The translations under genes and the position numbers were made by a program. DNA of 64,000 nucleotides from Morella rubra (Eukaryota > Streptophyta > Magnoliopsida > Fagales > Myricaceae): the NCBI GenBank assembly GCA_003952965.2, contig CM025850.1, positions 24,554,252-24,618,251 of the forward strand. The letters are read 5' to 3'. The first letter of the stretch is position 1. Each line of letters begins with the position of its first letter. The notes under the pieces are model-generated. The model searched no databases, was not told where the DNA came from, and saw nothing but the letters and a program-made list of their open reading frames with translations. Shown here piece by piece: positions 49,539 to 62,235 of the stretch.

Positions 49539-49562
49539 GAGAGAGAGAGAGAGAGAGAGAGA
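49539..49562. repeat. (GA)12 microsatellite before ATXR5, right copy
   Basis: Mirror of 43578-43601, same repeat length, about 140 bp before the right ATXR5 start. Confidence 0.9.
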
Positions 49563-49704
49563 CCGAAACACGCATTTTGACACCATTTTCGGTCTTCTCC
49601 CAGGGAGATGCTTTGTGAAATACTAATACTCGCGTATTCCGATTCTGCCCTCGGCCATTGCTGGTATTACTGAACGTGTCGCCGCCGCCCTCTCCCTGGT
49701 TCCA

Positions 49705-52700
49705 ATGGCTCCAGCGACGTCCTACTCCTCGGCGGCGGCATCGTCGGCTAAACGGCTCATCCGCTTCAGCGGCTCTCTCCGATGCACCGAGGCGCCGCGC
49801 CGCCCGTATATGACATCGTCTCCGCCTCCGAAGAAGCTCAAGTCGATGGCTGAGGTAATGGCGAAGGCTCGGCACGCCGTGGTGGAGCGAGCCCACTACG
49901 GCAACGTGAGCTGCGAGCAATGCGGTTCCGGCGACCGAGAGGACGAGCTGCTCCTATGTGACAAGTGCGACAAAGGCTTCCACATGAAATGCCTTCGCCC
50001 GATCGTCGCCAGAGTCCCCATTGGATCCTGGCTTTGCCCCGAGTGCTCTTGCCGAAGAAGAGTAAGAAGTAGGGATTTTTTGTTCTGTTTCCTTTGTGTC
50101 CGTTTTTAGTGTTTCTCGAGTCAGAAATGCGACAATGCGTTTCCCTTTTTTATTGTCTTCTTAGGTTTCTCTCAGAAAAAGATTATCGATTTCTTTCGGA
50201 TTCAGAAGTGTAGTGATAAGAAAGGCAAATGTTCGTCTCGTCTAGGTAAAAATTCACTGCTATCATCTATTGTTGAATTTGTCATCATCTTCTTCGTGGT
50301 CGTTATTTGCATCCAACATTCGTGTCATCTCTCCCTTTGTTTTTCGTGAATTTGTCTGTGATATTTGATGCTTTGTGTTGGAGTCGATCATTGTAAATTG
50401 TTTGAATCGACCTCGTTCCACGCTATCATTCCTACCAGATAATTAATGCCAAAAATAATACATAAAAATGAAAACGTGGCTGAAGGATCCAACTTATTAT
50501 AACAAAAAACAAAATTAAAAATTTGCTCCAGTTGAGATGGTACTTGTGATAATTCTTTATTTCAAAACTTTGAACATATATCAATCTATTTAAAGAGTAT
50601 TTCGAAACATAATCAAATCAATAGAACGTTTTTGGAACTTAAGTATAGAGGTTTTTTTAAATGACATATTATGCATTTCCGTGAGGAAATGATCATTAGA
50701 GAGCCAGGATAGTCTAACCATAATAGGAAATTCTTGTTTCCTATGCACGTTTGAGATTGGAACTATGGCTGTATTTTTGTTTCTTAACCCGATGGCTGCT
50801 TTACACAATGAGGATATCCCTCCATCCACGCATGAACCCAACCTCCCAGGTGATGACAGGATTCTATCCGAAGTGTCAGGTGTGATGCCAAAAAGCTGAT
50901 AAGCTGAACGAAGTGACACATTTAAAGTTTTATGTGCATTATTTTTACACAATCCAAAAATGTTAAGCTTGATCATATGTGTAACCCTTGAGGTTACATA
51001 CTAAAAGAGGTAGAATGGATATCAGCAGAATCCAACTTGTAGGAACATGTACTCTAGTCAAGCAACCTGTTGCATAACAGGCTGTGTGATGATATGAAAA
51101 TCAACTTTCTGTGATGACAACTTAACTAAATTACCTGATATGCAAGTGATGCTGTTTCATTTAATTCCTTTACCAAAAGGAGGTCAGACTGGTTAGTGAT
51201 GGGGAAACTTGGGTAAAGCAGACTTTGCTGTACGGATAGCAGTGATTTCAATGGTACAATGGAGCAATTTAATTCCAGTTGAAGGCACAAGAGGAAGGCC
51301 AAAAACAATGAGGGTGAAGGTTATTTAAAATGGCCTGTGATCTAAGTGGAACATCTTTACTAATGAAGCGGACGTGTGAGACAGGATCTCTTTGTCATCC
51401 ATTCAAAGTTGTTAAATTGAACAGAATTATGGACTTATTGCAGGTTGCTGCCAATAAATATCCGACTTGCATGACCATTATGTTTTTGTGAAAAGAGCAG
51501 AATGCGTTGATATCTGTTTGTGCAAATTGTGATGCTAGACCACTAGGAAATTTAGGAGCAGAAGAAGATGCTATATTCAGCTCTTTCTTGGAAACCTTCT
51601 AACACCTATTCTCTTGTTTGTTGGGTTTTTTATTTATTTTTGTGGTCCGGGGGAACTGGAGGAGGCAATGCTAGTAATATCCAGGCCTCAAGTTTCAGTT
51701 TTTAGTGTAATCATCAAATTCCTACAAAGATGAGGGAGACCTGTAAAGTTTGTAGCCATGATCTTCTGTCTTCATCTTTCTTTTTTTTTTTTTTTTTTTT
51801 TTTTCTTTTCAGTATTGTCATGAATGATCAGTTTGCATTGAAATCATGTCACGTAAATCTAAATCAGTGACTTGCTGCATTTAATATTATAGTTCATGCA
51901 TTTGACTATTGATTATAATTGCTGCTTTCTTTGTGTGTATGCTGACTTGCATTCTAGATGCTAGAAAGCGTAGGAGACGTTCAGGATCATTGGTGTTGCA
52001 AAAGAAAAGAAGGAGACTAGTACCCTTTGTCCCATTGGAAGATCCTTCCCGAAGGCTGAAACAAATGGGTTCCCTTGCTTCGGCCTTAACAGCACTTCAC
52101 ATGGAATTCAGTGATGACCTAACTTACATGCCTGACATGGCTCCAAGATCGGCTAACCAGGCCAAGTTTGAAAACGGTGGAATGCAGGTTTGAACTTGAA
52201 GTCTCTCTTTATTTCATATGAATTTTTGGTTCTCTTTGCCAGACTTAATTGTTTTACCATCTAGAGTGTTACTTATAGTTTGTCATTTATTTCTTAGGTT
52301 CTTTCCAAAGAAGATACTGAGACCTTGGAACAGTGCAGAGCTATGTATAAAAGAGGCGAATGCCCTCCTCTTATTGTAGTTTTTGATTCATGTGAAGGGT
52401 ACTTCTATCTTCAACTTACTTGTAGAGCTAGCAACTATATATGAGACCTGCATATTAAGTAGGTTCATTGTGATCTTGTGGTGCAGTTTTACAGTAGAGG
52501 CTGATGGTCAGATTAAAGATATGACATTCATTGCTGAGTACGTCGGTGATGTCGATTATATTAAGAACCGGGAACATGATGATTGTGATAGTATGATGAC
52601 CCTTCTCTCGGCAACTGATCCATCTAGAAGTCTGGTCATCTGCCCTGACAAACGTGGGAACATTGTGCGGTTTATCAATGGCATTAACAATCACACTCTG

Positions 52701-53079
52701 TAAGCTGTTCAACCTATCTCTGTTTGTCCACAATCTGGCTAAATCTAGAAAAGAACAATATTAGAATGATTCCTAATTCTTATTAATTGACAGCTGGTCC
52801 ACTATATCTCCAGTGAACTTCACATAACAAAATTATCTTCTTTCCTTGTAGTAAGATTTACCTTTTGAGTTGAGAATATTTAAGTCCCTTGTGCTTAAAA
52901 TGAATCCAATTCTTTGCAGGGAAAGTAGGAAGAAGCAGAACTGTAAATGTGTGAGATACAATGTCAATGGTGAATGCCGAGTCTTTTTGGTTGCCACTCG
53001 TGATATTGCTAAGGGCGAAAGGCTATATTACGATTATAACGGATATGAGCATGAATACCCAACTCACCATTTTGTTTGA
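49705..53079 (+). CDS. ATXR5: ATXR5-like histone H3K27 monomethyltransferase, right copy
   Basis: Exons 49705-50068, 50165-50245, 51958-52187, 52298-52398, 52487-52699 and 52920-53079 give the same 382-residue protein as the left copy, with an identical intron-exon plan. The PHD finger (residues 70-114), PIP box QKKIIDFF, and SET motifs (RFINGINNH; YYDYNGYEHEYPTHH) are all intact. The SET asparagine block RFINGINNH, in place of the common RFINHSC, is normal for ATXR5/ATXR6. The 5' end faces the palindrome centre about 3.1 kb away, so both copies are transcribed outward. Intron 3 (50246-51957) contains a T-run 24 long against 21 in the other arm. No coding difference between copies was noticed. 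Confidence 0.95.
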
Positions 53080-56000
53080 GATAGCGTAGAGATATTGCCA
53101 ACTAACAATGTTATGCATACGGGATGTAATTTTGGATCCCAATAGATCCTTTTCATTTGCCATTTTTTCAAAGCTTAGTCATTGTTTTGGGGAGAAACAA
53201 TTTTCTTCTAAAATTACCCATGGGCTATTGATTGTGGTTTTTGATGTAGAGCAGGCCCATTATGTGGCCATGAGGGAAATGGAGTAGGCAAGGAAGATTT
53301 TCCTTGAGATTGGCATATGTGGAAAACCAGATGGCTTAGAAACATGTCAGAGAAAAGCTTTGTAGTTCAGTTATCAATAAAAGTTCCTTTTTTTTCCCTT
53401 CATTCTGATGTCATTTCCATTACTTGCAAGATCTTTTTTTCTTTAATTATTTTTCCTTCACTCCTCTCAGCTGCTTGAGATGCTAACCCATTTTTTTTTT
53501 TGCTAAGTAAGAGATGCTAACCCATTTGCTTACTTATAACAATGGAAAAAAAAGAAAATGTCCTTATCAATTTCTTTCCATTCAGTGATGTATATTCATG
53601 CAGCCCTACAGTTTGAGCTTTCAGCTGAAGTGGTGCATTGATGCCTGGGTTTTTAGAACTGTATTCAGTATCTTATTGCAGAGATCTTTAAGATGAAATT
53701 TTCACCATCAGATCATGCTGGACATTGACAAATTGGGGAGTCCCATTTGGTATTGAAAACTGAAGACTTCCCCTTATTAAACTGTGCAAATGATGAACGT
53801 TACCTAAACTGTTCCTTTTTGGGCTGTCCACTGAAAATGTTTTCTACCTATGATTTCATTGAACTGCTGTTGCTTTCCGGTTTCATGCATTATTCTTATA
53901 TATGACCACTCTTTACTCTGCACCATACTTAAGCATACTTGAATTATGCTAGAAAGTTAATGATTGTTGCTGGTTCACAAATTACTAACAAAGATACACC
54001 CCCCCCCTTCCCCCCCTTTTTCTTGTGGGCAGGTGGCCAACAAGGCCCTCACCGGCCTGATGCTTTTCTTCTATTTTGGTCTATGTTATATGTGCTATGG
54101 TGGATTATACTAGCTTCTGTGGAGATAATTCTGTTTTCGGTGGGTTTTAAGGGAGATCCTGGGACATTACTTTGCATTTGATCATTTTTCTTTGCCTGCT
54201 TCATGTACCCTATGTTGTGTTGGCTGTTTTTGGGGTTATTTGTTAAATTTTTGGGGTTTTTTTTTTGAATATAGGATATAGATGATAGCTGGCTTAGAAC
54301 AAAACTTCTTACGATGCCTAGGCTTATAAATCCAAGCGTCTTGGTGGCTATAGCCTATAAGCCATAGTATGCTAATAGCTCTTAGATTTTTCTATTAGTG
54401 CCTTCCAGAGTCATGTAAAACAACTTAATCCTGCTTAATGCACTTTTTTCTAAAGTGTGGCTTCAGCCTTCAGTCCTTTCATCAGCAATAGGTGATACTT
54501 GTTGGTTCTTGAATATATGTTAGACATGCTTTTTTGGAATTAGTATGTGTACACTTGGCCGAACTATTTTTTACTTCGTTGTCGGAGAATACTCAATTGA
54601 CAGTTTCTTTTTTAAGTGAATAGATTTCAACATAGAGTCTCAGAATCCCTGAGAAGACATTGGTAACATCCTAAATAAAATTCCTGCTTTCTATTGCACA
54701 GCAGGAACGTTGAGGTTAAATTACCATGCCTTCTGAAGGTGAGCTGGAAATATCTGGCTGGGGCAATGTGAGATATGATGTAAGACTAGTGCCAGTCTTA
54801 TGATGATCCAGCCAATTACAATTAAGCTTATGCGAAGGAATGAGCAGCTCAAATCAATTCTGATATTTATTTCAGTCAGGGAATGAAGTGAAATTATTAC
54901 ATGTCCTTTGAGGTGCTAACAATATTACCTTTGAGCGCCTGTCAATCATTGTGTATATGAGCTTGGATCAAAAAACCATCTATTCAGTTCCTATTCTCAT
55001 TTTCTGCTAAAGTATCTTTGCTGTTAGATGTTCTAATTTTACAGAAGCTCGTTTCTTGTCACGCCAAGGTGTTGTTCGGTTAGTTAGTATTTTAGAATTT
55101 TTTTGAGAATTTTTAGGTGTTGTTAACTTTATTGGTATGCGTGTTATTTTTAGGTGATGTTAAAAAATATATTTGGTTTGTGTATTCTCAGGATTCAAAA
55201 AATCCTGAGAATACAAAAAAACCGAACATCTTCCAAGATTACCACGCTATATTCCTGCACTCAGATGGTTGACAGCTCAGTCTCAAATATGCAAGCTGGA
55301 AACTCTACCCACATCATTACTGGACTAGTACTTTGGTTATTTTATTATACAGTAAACCCTTTGCTTTTACCATTTGTCTTTTAGTCTGTATCCAAATCCA
55401 TAATATCTAGCAAAGCCCCTTTAATCTTCTGCTTGTTTTTATTTTTCTTCGAAATGGGCTCGTTTTCTGAGTTGACATTGTTGCTAGTGAGGTTAAGGAC
55501 AAGGAGAATCACCAAGCCATTCATACCAGTCTTGAATTGGAGTTGGTGGGCGAATCCTTCTTGGTCAAGAAGGTAATAAAATTTATAAACATGCTTATTG
55601 ATTGGTGCTGTGGTCTGTTTCTATATTTTTTCTAACGCAATACTGGAGTTGAATGCAATTTTGTTTTCGTCGGCAGATTTAGTGGCAATTTGCAAATGGT
55701 ATGCATAGTTGCCAAAATTTTGAATCGTGCACTGCCAGAAGATAATAATAGAAGCGAAACAGCAAGTTATTAAAGCCTATTCATTTCCTCAAGACAGGCA
55801 TTCAGTAGTGGAAGAGCAATATAAGTACAGCCAATGCTGCAATAGAGCCATTGTTGTAGGAAGTGATGTCGAAAGGCATGATGTGCTGGACGGTGGTTTT
55901 GGAGACGATCTTATTGACCAATTTGCAAGACACCCAGAGATGAGTGGGAAATAAATGAGCAAATCCCAATAGCTTACACTCCAGTACAAAAACAGATAAG

Positions 56001-57216
56001 TTTTTACAACTTCGATTGATATGGGTGTTCTTCGGCTCCAAGTGTACCATAGACGGCCATTAGTGGGTTTATCCCCCAATTAAATGCTGTCCGATGAAGA
56101 TTGAAGTGCGAATACCCAAGAATAGTGTGCTGCAAAAAAAACAAAAAAAAGCATTATAGAGTCGAAAGAAATTATGTTTTGGTTGGTCACCCTCAAACCA
56201 ATTCCTCTGCTCAAACGAAATTCTGTGTTGGTTGGTCACCCAGACTCTCGTTGATCTCAATAGGACTCTTTTTCATGCATAATGATCATAACCCATTTGG
56301 TAGTTTCATCGGAAAGTAAATAGACGATATGGCTAAACCTTCTATTGCAGGTTTTCAAACAGAGTTTGGACATAAAGCTTTCTTGCGAGATTCTTGATTC
56401 TTCTGAAGTCTCACTCTATTTCGAGGTCAGATATATAACCTGTAACCTACCTGACTGGTTAGGACCATCCGATATGAGTATTGAAAGTGCACCTTTCCCA
56501 TACCTTTACCCCTTGAACCAGGGATCAGATTCTTCCAACTTCACCATAATCTTTCTCTCTTCCAATGCTCTCATTGACTACTTCCTTGAATTGGAATCAC
56601 ATGTTCGTTGGACCCGACCCCTTTACTTCCCACTCTTTAATCTCTCTCTCTCTCTCTCTCTCTCACTGTTCTTTCTCCTAAGCACTTGAGTGTCTTATAA
56701 AATTTTCTACACCCACCGCTGTCAAATATATCAAGTTGTCAGGATTGACAGGACGAAAGGTTGTAACTTTCTCCTGTATTATTAATCTTCAAACAAGTCC
56801 TCACTGTAGATGGTTGAGGCAAACAAATCTTTTCGTTGTTACTTTTTTTTTCCCTATGAAAACAGAAGTTTTCGTTAAAAATGTATGAATATGTATGAAG
56901 TAGAACCTCAATGGCTTCCACAGTTTCAAAGTTCCACAAAAAGGCATGTCTAGGGCGTCAATCCCAAGTATCATATCATATCTCATTTGATTTAACTTGT
57001 CTAGCAATCTGATCAGTGCTTCTTGTTGGAATGTTTGCCACTGCCTCTGCCGGTCTGAAAAATCTAGGTTGTGGGTTTTGCCACCCCCCACCACTCCACC
57101 CAACTCATATTCTAACCAAACTTCCGCACAATATTCTTCTTTTGTATTTCAGTCTAACTTTTAGGATTCAATCTACCAAGACAACGACTGAACGACATGA
57201 AGTTTGGATAAACTGA
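53080..57216. other. ATXR5 3' side and unassigned stretch, right copy
   Basis: Mirror of 35911-40063. It holds the exon-like plus-strand segments at about 55482-55575 and 56351-56620, a candidate short exon with an ATG at 54729 (MPSEGELEISGWGNVRYD before GTAAGA), and a (TC)12 run at 56641-56664. Here the run is two bases longer than in the left arm. No family recognised; it could be one decayed gene. Confidence 0.4.
53377..53382 (+). terminator. Polyadenylation-like signal of ATXR5, right copy
   Basis: AATAAA about 300 bp after the stop codon at 53079. Confidence 0.45.
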
Positions 57217-59027
57217 GAAGGTGTATATAAGATCAAGTACCTTAACAGTACTCTGGTGGACCGGCTGAGAATGGTTCTTCCCAAGCTTATATCTCCCTAC
57301 CAACTTGCCTTTGTTTCGGGATGAGCAATTCAAGATAATTATACTGTCGCCGCGGAGATTTTTCATGGTATGAGTCATAAGCAAGGTAGAGGGGGCTGGA
57401 TGGCTATTAAGACGGATATGGAAAAAGCGTATGATGGGGTGGAGTGAAGTTTTGTGTTAAAGGTGTTTGAAATGTTCGGGTTTAGTCCTATATGGCTTAA
57501 CTGGATTAAGCAATGTATCTCTACTTCTTCTTTTTTGGTTCTTATCAATAGGAGTCCTTTTGGAAATTTTCAACCTTCACGGGGTATCTGACAAGTTGAC
57601 CCTTTCTCTCATTATCTATTTATTATGTGCTCTAAGGTATTGTCGAGATTATTGCTCAGAGAGGAACAAAGAGGAAATCTCCAAGGTATTAAGGTAGGAC
57701 GTGATGCATCGAGTATTTCTCATTTATTGTTTGCGGATGATCTACTCTTATTTACTAAGGTGATTGATCGGGAGGCTATGAAGCTTGATGAATGTCTTGC
57801 AAAATATATGGCTTGGTCAGGATAAAAATTGAATAGGGACAAATTCTTGGTTCATTTTAGCAAAAAATTTCGGGGTCAAGCTATTTTATCTATTTTGGAT
57901 AAGTTGCACTTAAAAAAGCTTCCTTTGAAAGCCAAACATCTTGGACTTCCATTGTTATTTCCTCGGGTACGGATGAGGGCTGTTAAGGATATTAAAGAGA
58001 AATTTTTTACCAAGATCTCGGGATGGAAGGCGAAGACACTATCTCAAGTGGGGCGGACAGTAATGATTAAGGCGGTTGCTACTGTCTTACCATCTTATTT
58101 GATGAGTTTCTATTTATTGCCTCAGAATTGGTGTAAGGAGATTAATAGAGTTTTGAAAAATTTCTGGTGGGGCTACTCAAATGAGAAAGCTAAGCATTTG
58201 TCGTGTGTGTCCGTTTAGTAGAGCTATCTGGAGTGAATCTCCTTGGCAGCTTGATATCTTAACGCTTGGGATGGGTTCGATTAGGGATTGGATCAAGAAA
58301 ATCTATCATCCATATAGGTATATTGGAATTTTATTGGAGGAGCAGCACCGGTTTCAACTCTATGCAGCCAATGCGATTGACATGGTATGGGCAGCACGAA
58401 ATTGAGTGGTCCATAAGGGGTTGCGTTGTGACATGAGTGAGCTAGCTTCCCACGTCCACAAGCTCAGTTGGGAGCACTGGGATACGTGGAAACATAAAGT
58501 GCATACTGGTGGGAGACAGCACGTCTGGCAATCTCCACCCGCTGAGATGGTTAAGGTAAATGTCGATGTGGCTATGTGAGATGAGTTTGTTGTTGCTACA
58601 GCCATTATTTGGGATCACTTGGGTGCTGTTCACGGGTCTACTTTCGTGAAACTAGAGGATGTACAGTCTTTGGAAGGTGAAGCGATGGCGGCAAAGTTGG
58701 GTGTGGAGTTTGCTAAGCAGATGGGTTTCAGTGAGGTTATTTTAGAAGGCGATTCAGAGTTGGTGATTAAGCGATCAATAGTTATCTTGTACGCACTGAG
58801 TGGAGGATTCATCCTACTATCCAGGAGGTGGTTGGCATTTGTTGTCAGTTGAAGAGTTGGAAAGCTGTTCATGTTCATCGAGGTGCTAATGAGGCTGTGT
58901 ACCACCTTGCTTGTTGGGCCGCCGCCGAGTTTAGCTTGGGTGGCAATCCCCGTAGTTTTGAGCATTTTCTTGATTTACCATGGTTGTATGCTGGCATTGA
59001 ACCGCCTTAAGATTTTGTTTGTTGTGT
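57217..59027 (+). mobile_element. Second 5'-truncated LINE, right copy
   Basis: Mirror of 34100-35910, now on plus. RT core (FADD block near 57730-57760), C-terminal RT (57829-58218) and RNase H-like domain (58619-58980) appear in the same broken frames as in the left arm. Confidence 0.85.
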
Positions 59028-59034
59028 GTGGTTT

Positions 59035-59392
59035 TTTGGAATTTGTTTATTTTCTTTTTTGGGAGGAGGAACTACTAAAAGAAGTTTCCATTGATCATGT
59101 AATATAATATCATCCTATTTTATCATACGAGGGATAGTAATATTGGAAAATTCAATATTGGTATTTAAAAGTAAAGTTTCACCAGAAAGAGGGCGAACTT
59201 TAGACCAAGGGTCTAAGGTTGTTTTCATGAGTTTATAATGGAGCCTATATACGATAGCAAGGTATTGAGCACCTTCCATCATATCATAGCCTGAAGATTT
59301 AATATTTAAAATTAAAGAATGTAAAATTGTCATATCAGATAAAGAGAGAGGGAAACAAGGATAACAGTTAAAATAAATGAGTCCTTGACGTA
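59035..59392 (-). pseudogene. Movement-protein relic, 3' piece, right copy
   Basis: Mirror of 33735-34092, same caulimovirid-like motifs and the same stop. Dead relic. Confidence 0.6.
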
Positions 59393-60989
59393 AAGAAGAT
59401 TTTTTTTTTTTTTTTTTGTTGACTAAGATCGCATCCAGTTATGGAAAAAAGGAACAAGCACGCATATCACAAAACCGGATATGCTCGGGAATAAAAAAGC
59501 AGAAAAACTCCCTACACAACTAGGACTCGCCACCCAAGCTGTAAGACTGTGGGCTAAGCGATTACACTTTCTAGGCACCCACGCAACCCACCACTCTCTA
59601 AACTCTAGCAAACCAGCACGAATCGTCTTAACCAATGAGGCTATACACCAGCTAGGTGGCGACGAAGATAGGACCTCTTTGTAAAGCACAAGAGAATCAC
59701 ATTCGAACACAACCTTAGCCCACTTCCGTTCACGAGCCAACAAAATCGCCTCAAGCAAAGCACAAGCCTCCCCAACCAGCGGGTCCATAGTAGCAAATCG
59801 TTCCATGTAGGCCATACAGAGGGAACTGCGAGAATAGCAACATCCGTATTCAACTTCAACCACCCCAAAGGAGGTGGGCACCACGTCAGTACACCGAGAC
59901 CACCCTTATTGATCCAAGCGGAAGCATGTTCAGAAAAGCTTCTGCGGACAGACACCACCAGCTCATCCACATCCACTTCCACCTGATCATGAACAACACG
60001 GTTCCGCAAAAACCAAATGCAATCAATAACAATAGCAGCATTGAGACCAAAGGCATTAAGGCTGCCTTTGCTTACTGCCAAAATCCGGTCCGCGTTGAGC
60101 ACAGTGTTGATCAGCTCCCCCAAAGTCTCCAAATTCAGCGAATCCATAGGAATAGCCCATGGAGACTCCCTCCATGCTATTGCTGCTACACTACAGCTGA
60201 CGAATAAATGCATAGTGTCTTCAGGACGTTGCTGACAAAGAGGACAAAGGAAAGCATCATCATCAACACAGTAGAGAAGCCTCCCTAAACTGCCTCTGGT
60301 TTTAATGGCCCCCGAAAGCTACTTTCCAAAGGGTCAGTTTGAGACAATCCTGTAGTGGTAACTTCCACAGTTTTTCCCAAGTCTCAGCGTCCAGCACCGA
60401 ACACTTGGGAGCTCTTCTGATCTGCGCATTCACCACTACTGACTTGACTGAGAACAACCCACTTCTTTCCTTAGTCCAAATCCATTTGTCAACCAGAGAG
60501 GGGTTCGGCATAGGCATCCTAAGAATGGCTTCCACCGAGTCCTCCTCAAACATATACCGTAGCAGATCCACATTCCAACTCCCAGCCTCAGCCCGCACCA
60601 ATTGACTTACCACAGTAACCGAATCAGCCAACACTGTATCACTCCTCCAATTTGGTTTGAAATTGACCCCTTCGGGAATCCAAGGGTCCTCTCGAATCAG
60701 GACTGAACTTCCATTACGCGGCCAAAGACAAATACCCGAAAGGAGAATAGGAGCCGCCTTACATTACTCTTCCCAAAATACCGAGCAGTTTCCTAAAACC
60801 GGGGGGGAGGGGGGGTGGATCGGAGATTGATTTCTGTATTTGGCTTTGGCTAATTGCACCCATAGTCTGCTCGGGTCATGTCAAAATTGCCAGCCCAACT
60901 TAGCCATAAGTGCCACATTGATCTCATGCAATTTCCCGAACTCCAATGCCACCCATAGATTTCGGCAAACAAATTGAATCAAGAAGATT
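59393..60989 (-). mobile_element. 5'-truncated L1-type LINE, right copy
   Basis: Mirror of 32136-33734. The element is 59402-60980 with target duplications AAGAAGATT at 59393-59401 and 60981-60989. The tail is about 18 bases against 20 in the left arm. Confidence 0.88.
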
Positions 60990-61140
60990 CAACTATATTG
61001 AGTAAGGAATTGGCAAATTGATTATGGCGACCATCACGTAAACAAAGAAGAACAGAAGCATTCAAGCCTTGTCGTGTGAGAGGTGTGGTTGCTATTTGAA
61101 CTAAACCCATATGCATGAATTTAAAGCCTTGAGCATGATG
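60981..61140 (-). pseudogene. Movement-protein relic, 5' piece, right copy
   Basis: Mirror of 31985-32144, on the far side of the LINE insertion. Broken and partial. Confidence 0.6.
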
Positions 61141-61520
61141 GTCCCAGATGGTAAATGTGTCTAAATGTTATATATATAAAAGATCAAGTACTTAAATGTT
61201 TTAAAGTTTATTCCATCTAGGCTGATAGGTGGATATGTTTTTTCACGTGGCAATTGAGTTTTAAATCTTTTTAAATTTACCTTGTATTTTTCACGTGTTA
61301 ATACAATGCCAATTAAAAAATAGATCGACAAAAATCTTAATACCTTAATACATATGTAGGATTAAATTTACAGTTTTTACACTAAATTCTTAAATCTAAT
61401 TTATTAAGTTTCAAACTATCAATAAATTTACACTTTATAACTTATATCAAGATTTTACTATTATAATTGATATAGATGTTCTATTTGGTGCAATTCTAAC
61501 ATGGGCGACAAGGTTACATT

Positions 61521-62007
61521 TAGGAAAAAGTCATAGTTAGCCTATATTTATGGCAAAAATTAATCTGGTACCCGCTATTTTGAAAACGGTGATTTGAGAC
61601 CATTAACTTTTGAAACTCATCAATTTATGCCCATCATCCAAATTAAGTGTTAAATTAGACGGAAAAACATGAAAAATGACCAAAATGCCCCTCTAAGATA
61701 AAATTAAAAATTAAATAAAAAAATATGATATTTTTTTTAAAAAAGTAATATTTTTAAATAAAACTATTGAAATCTATTTCAATAATCTATTTTTTTTTTT
61801 TTAAATTTTTATTTATTTTTTAAAATTTAGTCTTGGAGGGCATTTCAGTCATTTTGCATATTTTCCGTAGGACTTAACGCCTAATTTGACGGGGGGCGTG
61901 AATTGATGATTTTCAAAAGTTAAGGGTCTCAAATAGCCATTTTCAAAATAGAAGGTACCAAATTAATTTTTGCCCATAAATATGGGGTTAACTGTGACTT
62001 TTTCCCT
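61521..62007. mobile_element. Fold-back (MITE-like) element, right copy
   Basis: Mirror of 31103-31603, about 14 bp shorter. Losses include single bases in GCCCC, GGG and A-runs and a simplification of an A/T-rich stretch near 61780-61805 into a pure T-run. The inverted ends remain clear. Confidence 0.75.
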
Positions 62008-62235
62008 TACATGTATTAATAATTTAAAGTGTAATATGTGAAGTTTAGTAGTTTGATATTTAAATAAAAAAATAAGATAATTAAACAAGTGTGAAATATA
62101 ATCTTAAAAAATTAGAAAAATAAAATAAAAAGGATAAATACACTTTGAACTCTTATCTATATTGATTTCTGACACTTTACATCTTCTTTTGAAATTTTTT
62201 GGAAAATTTATTTTTTGTCTCTAAAATTACGATTT

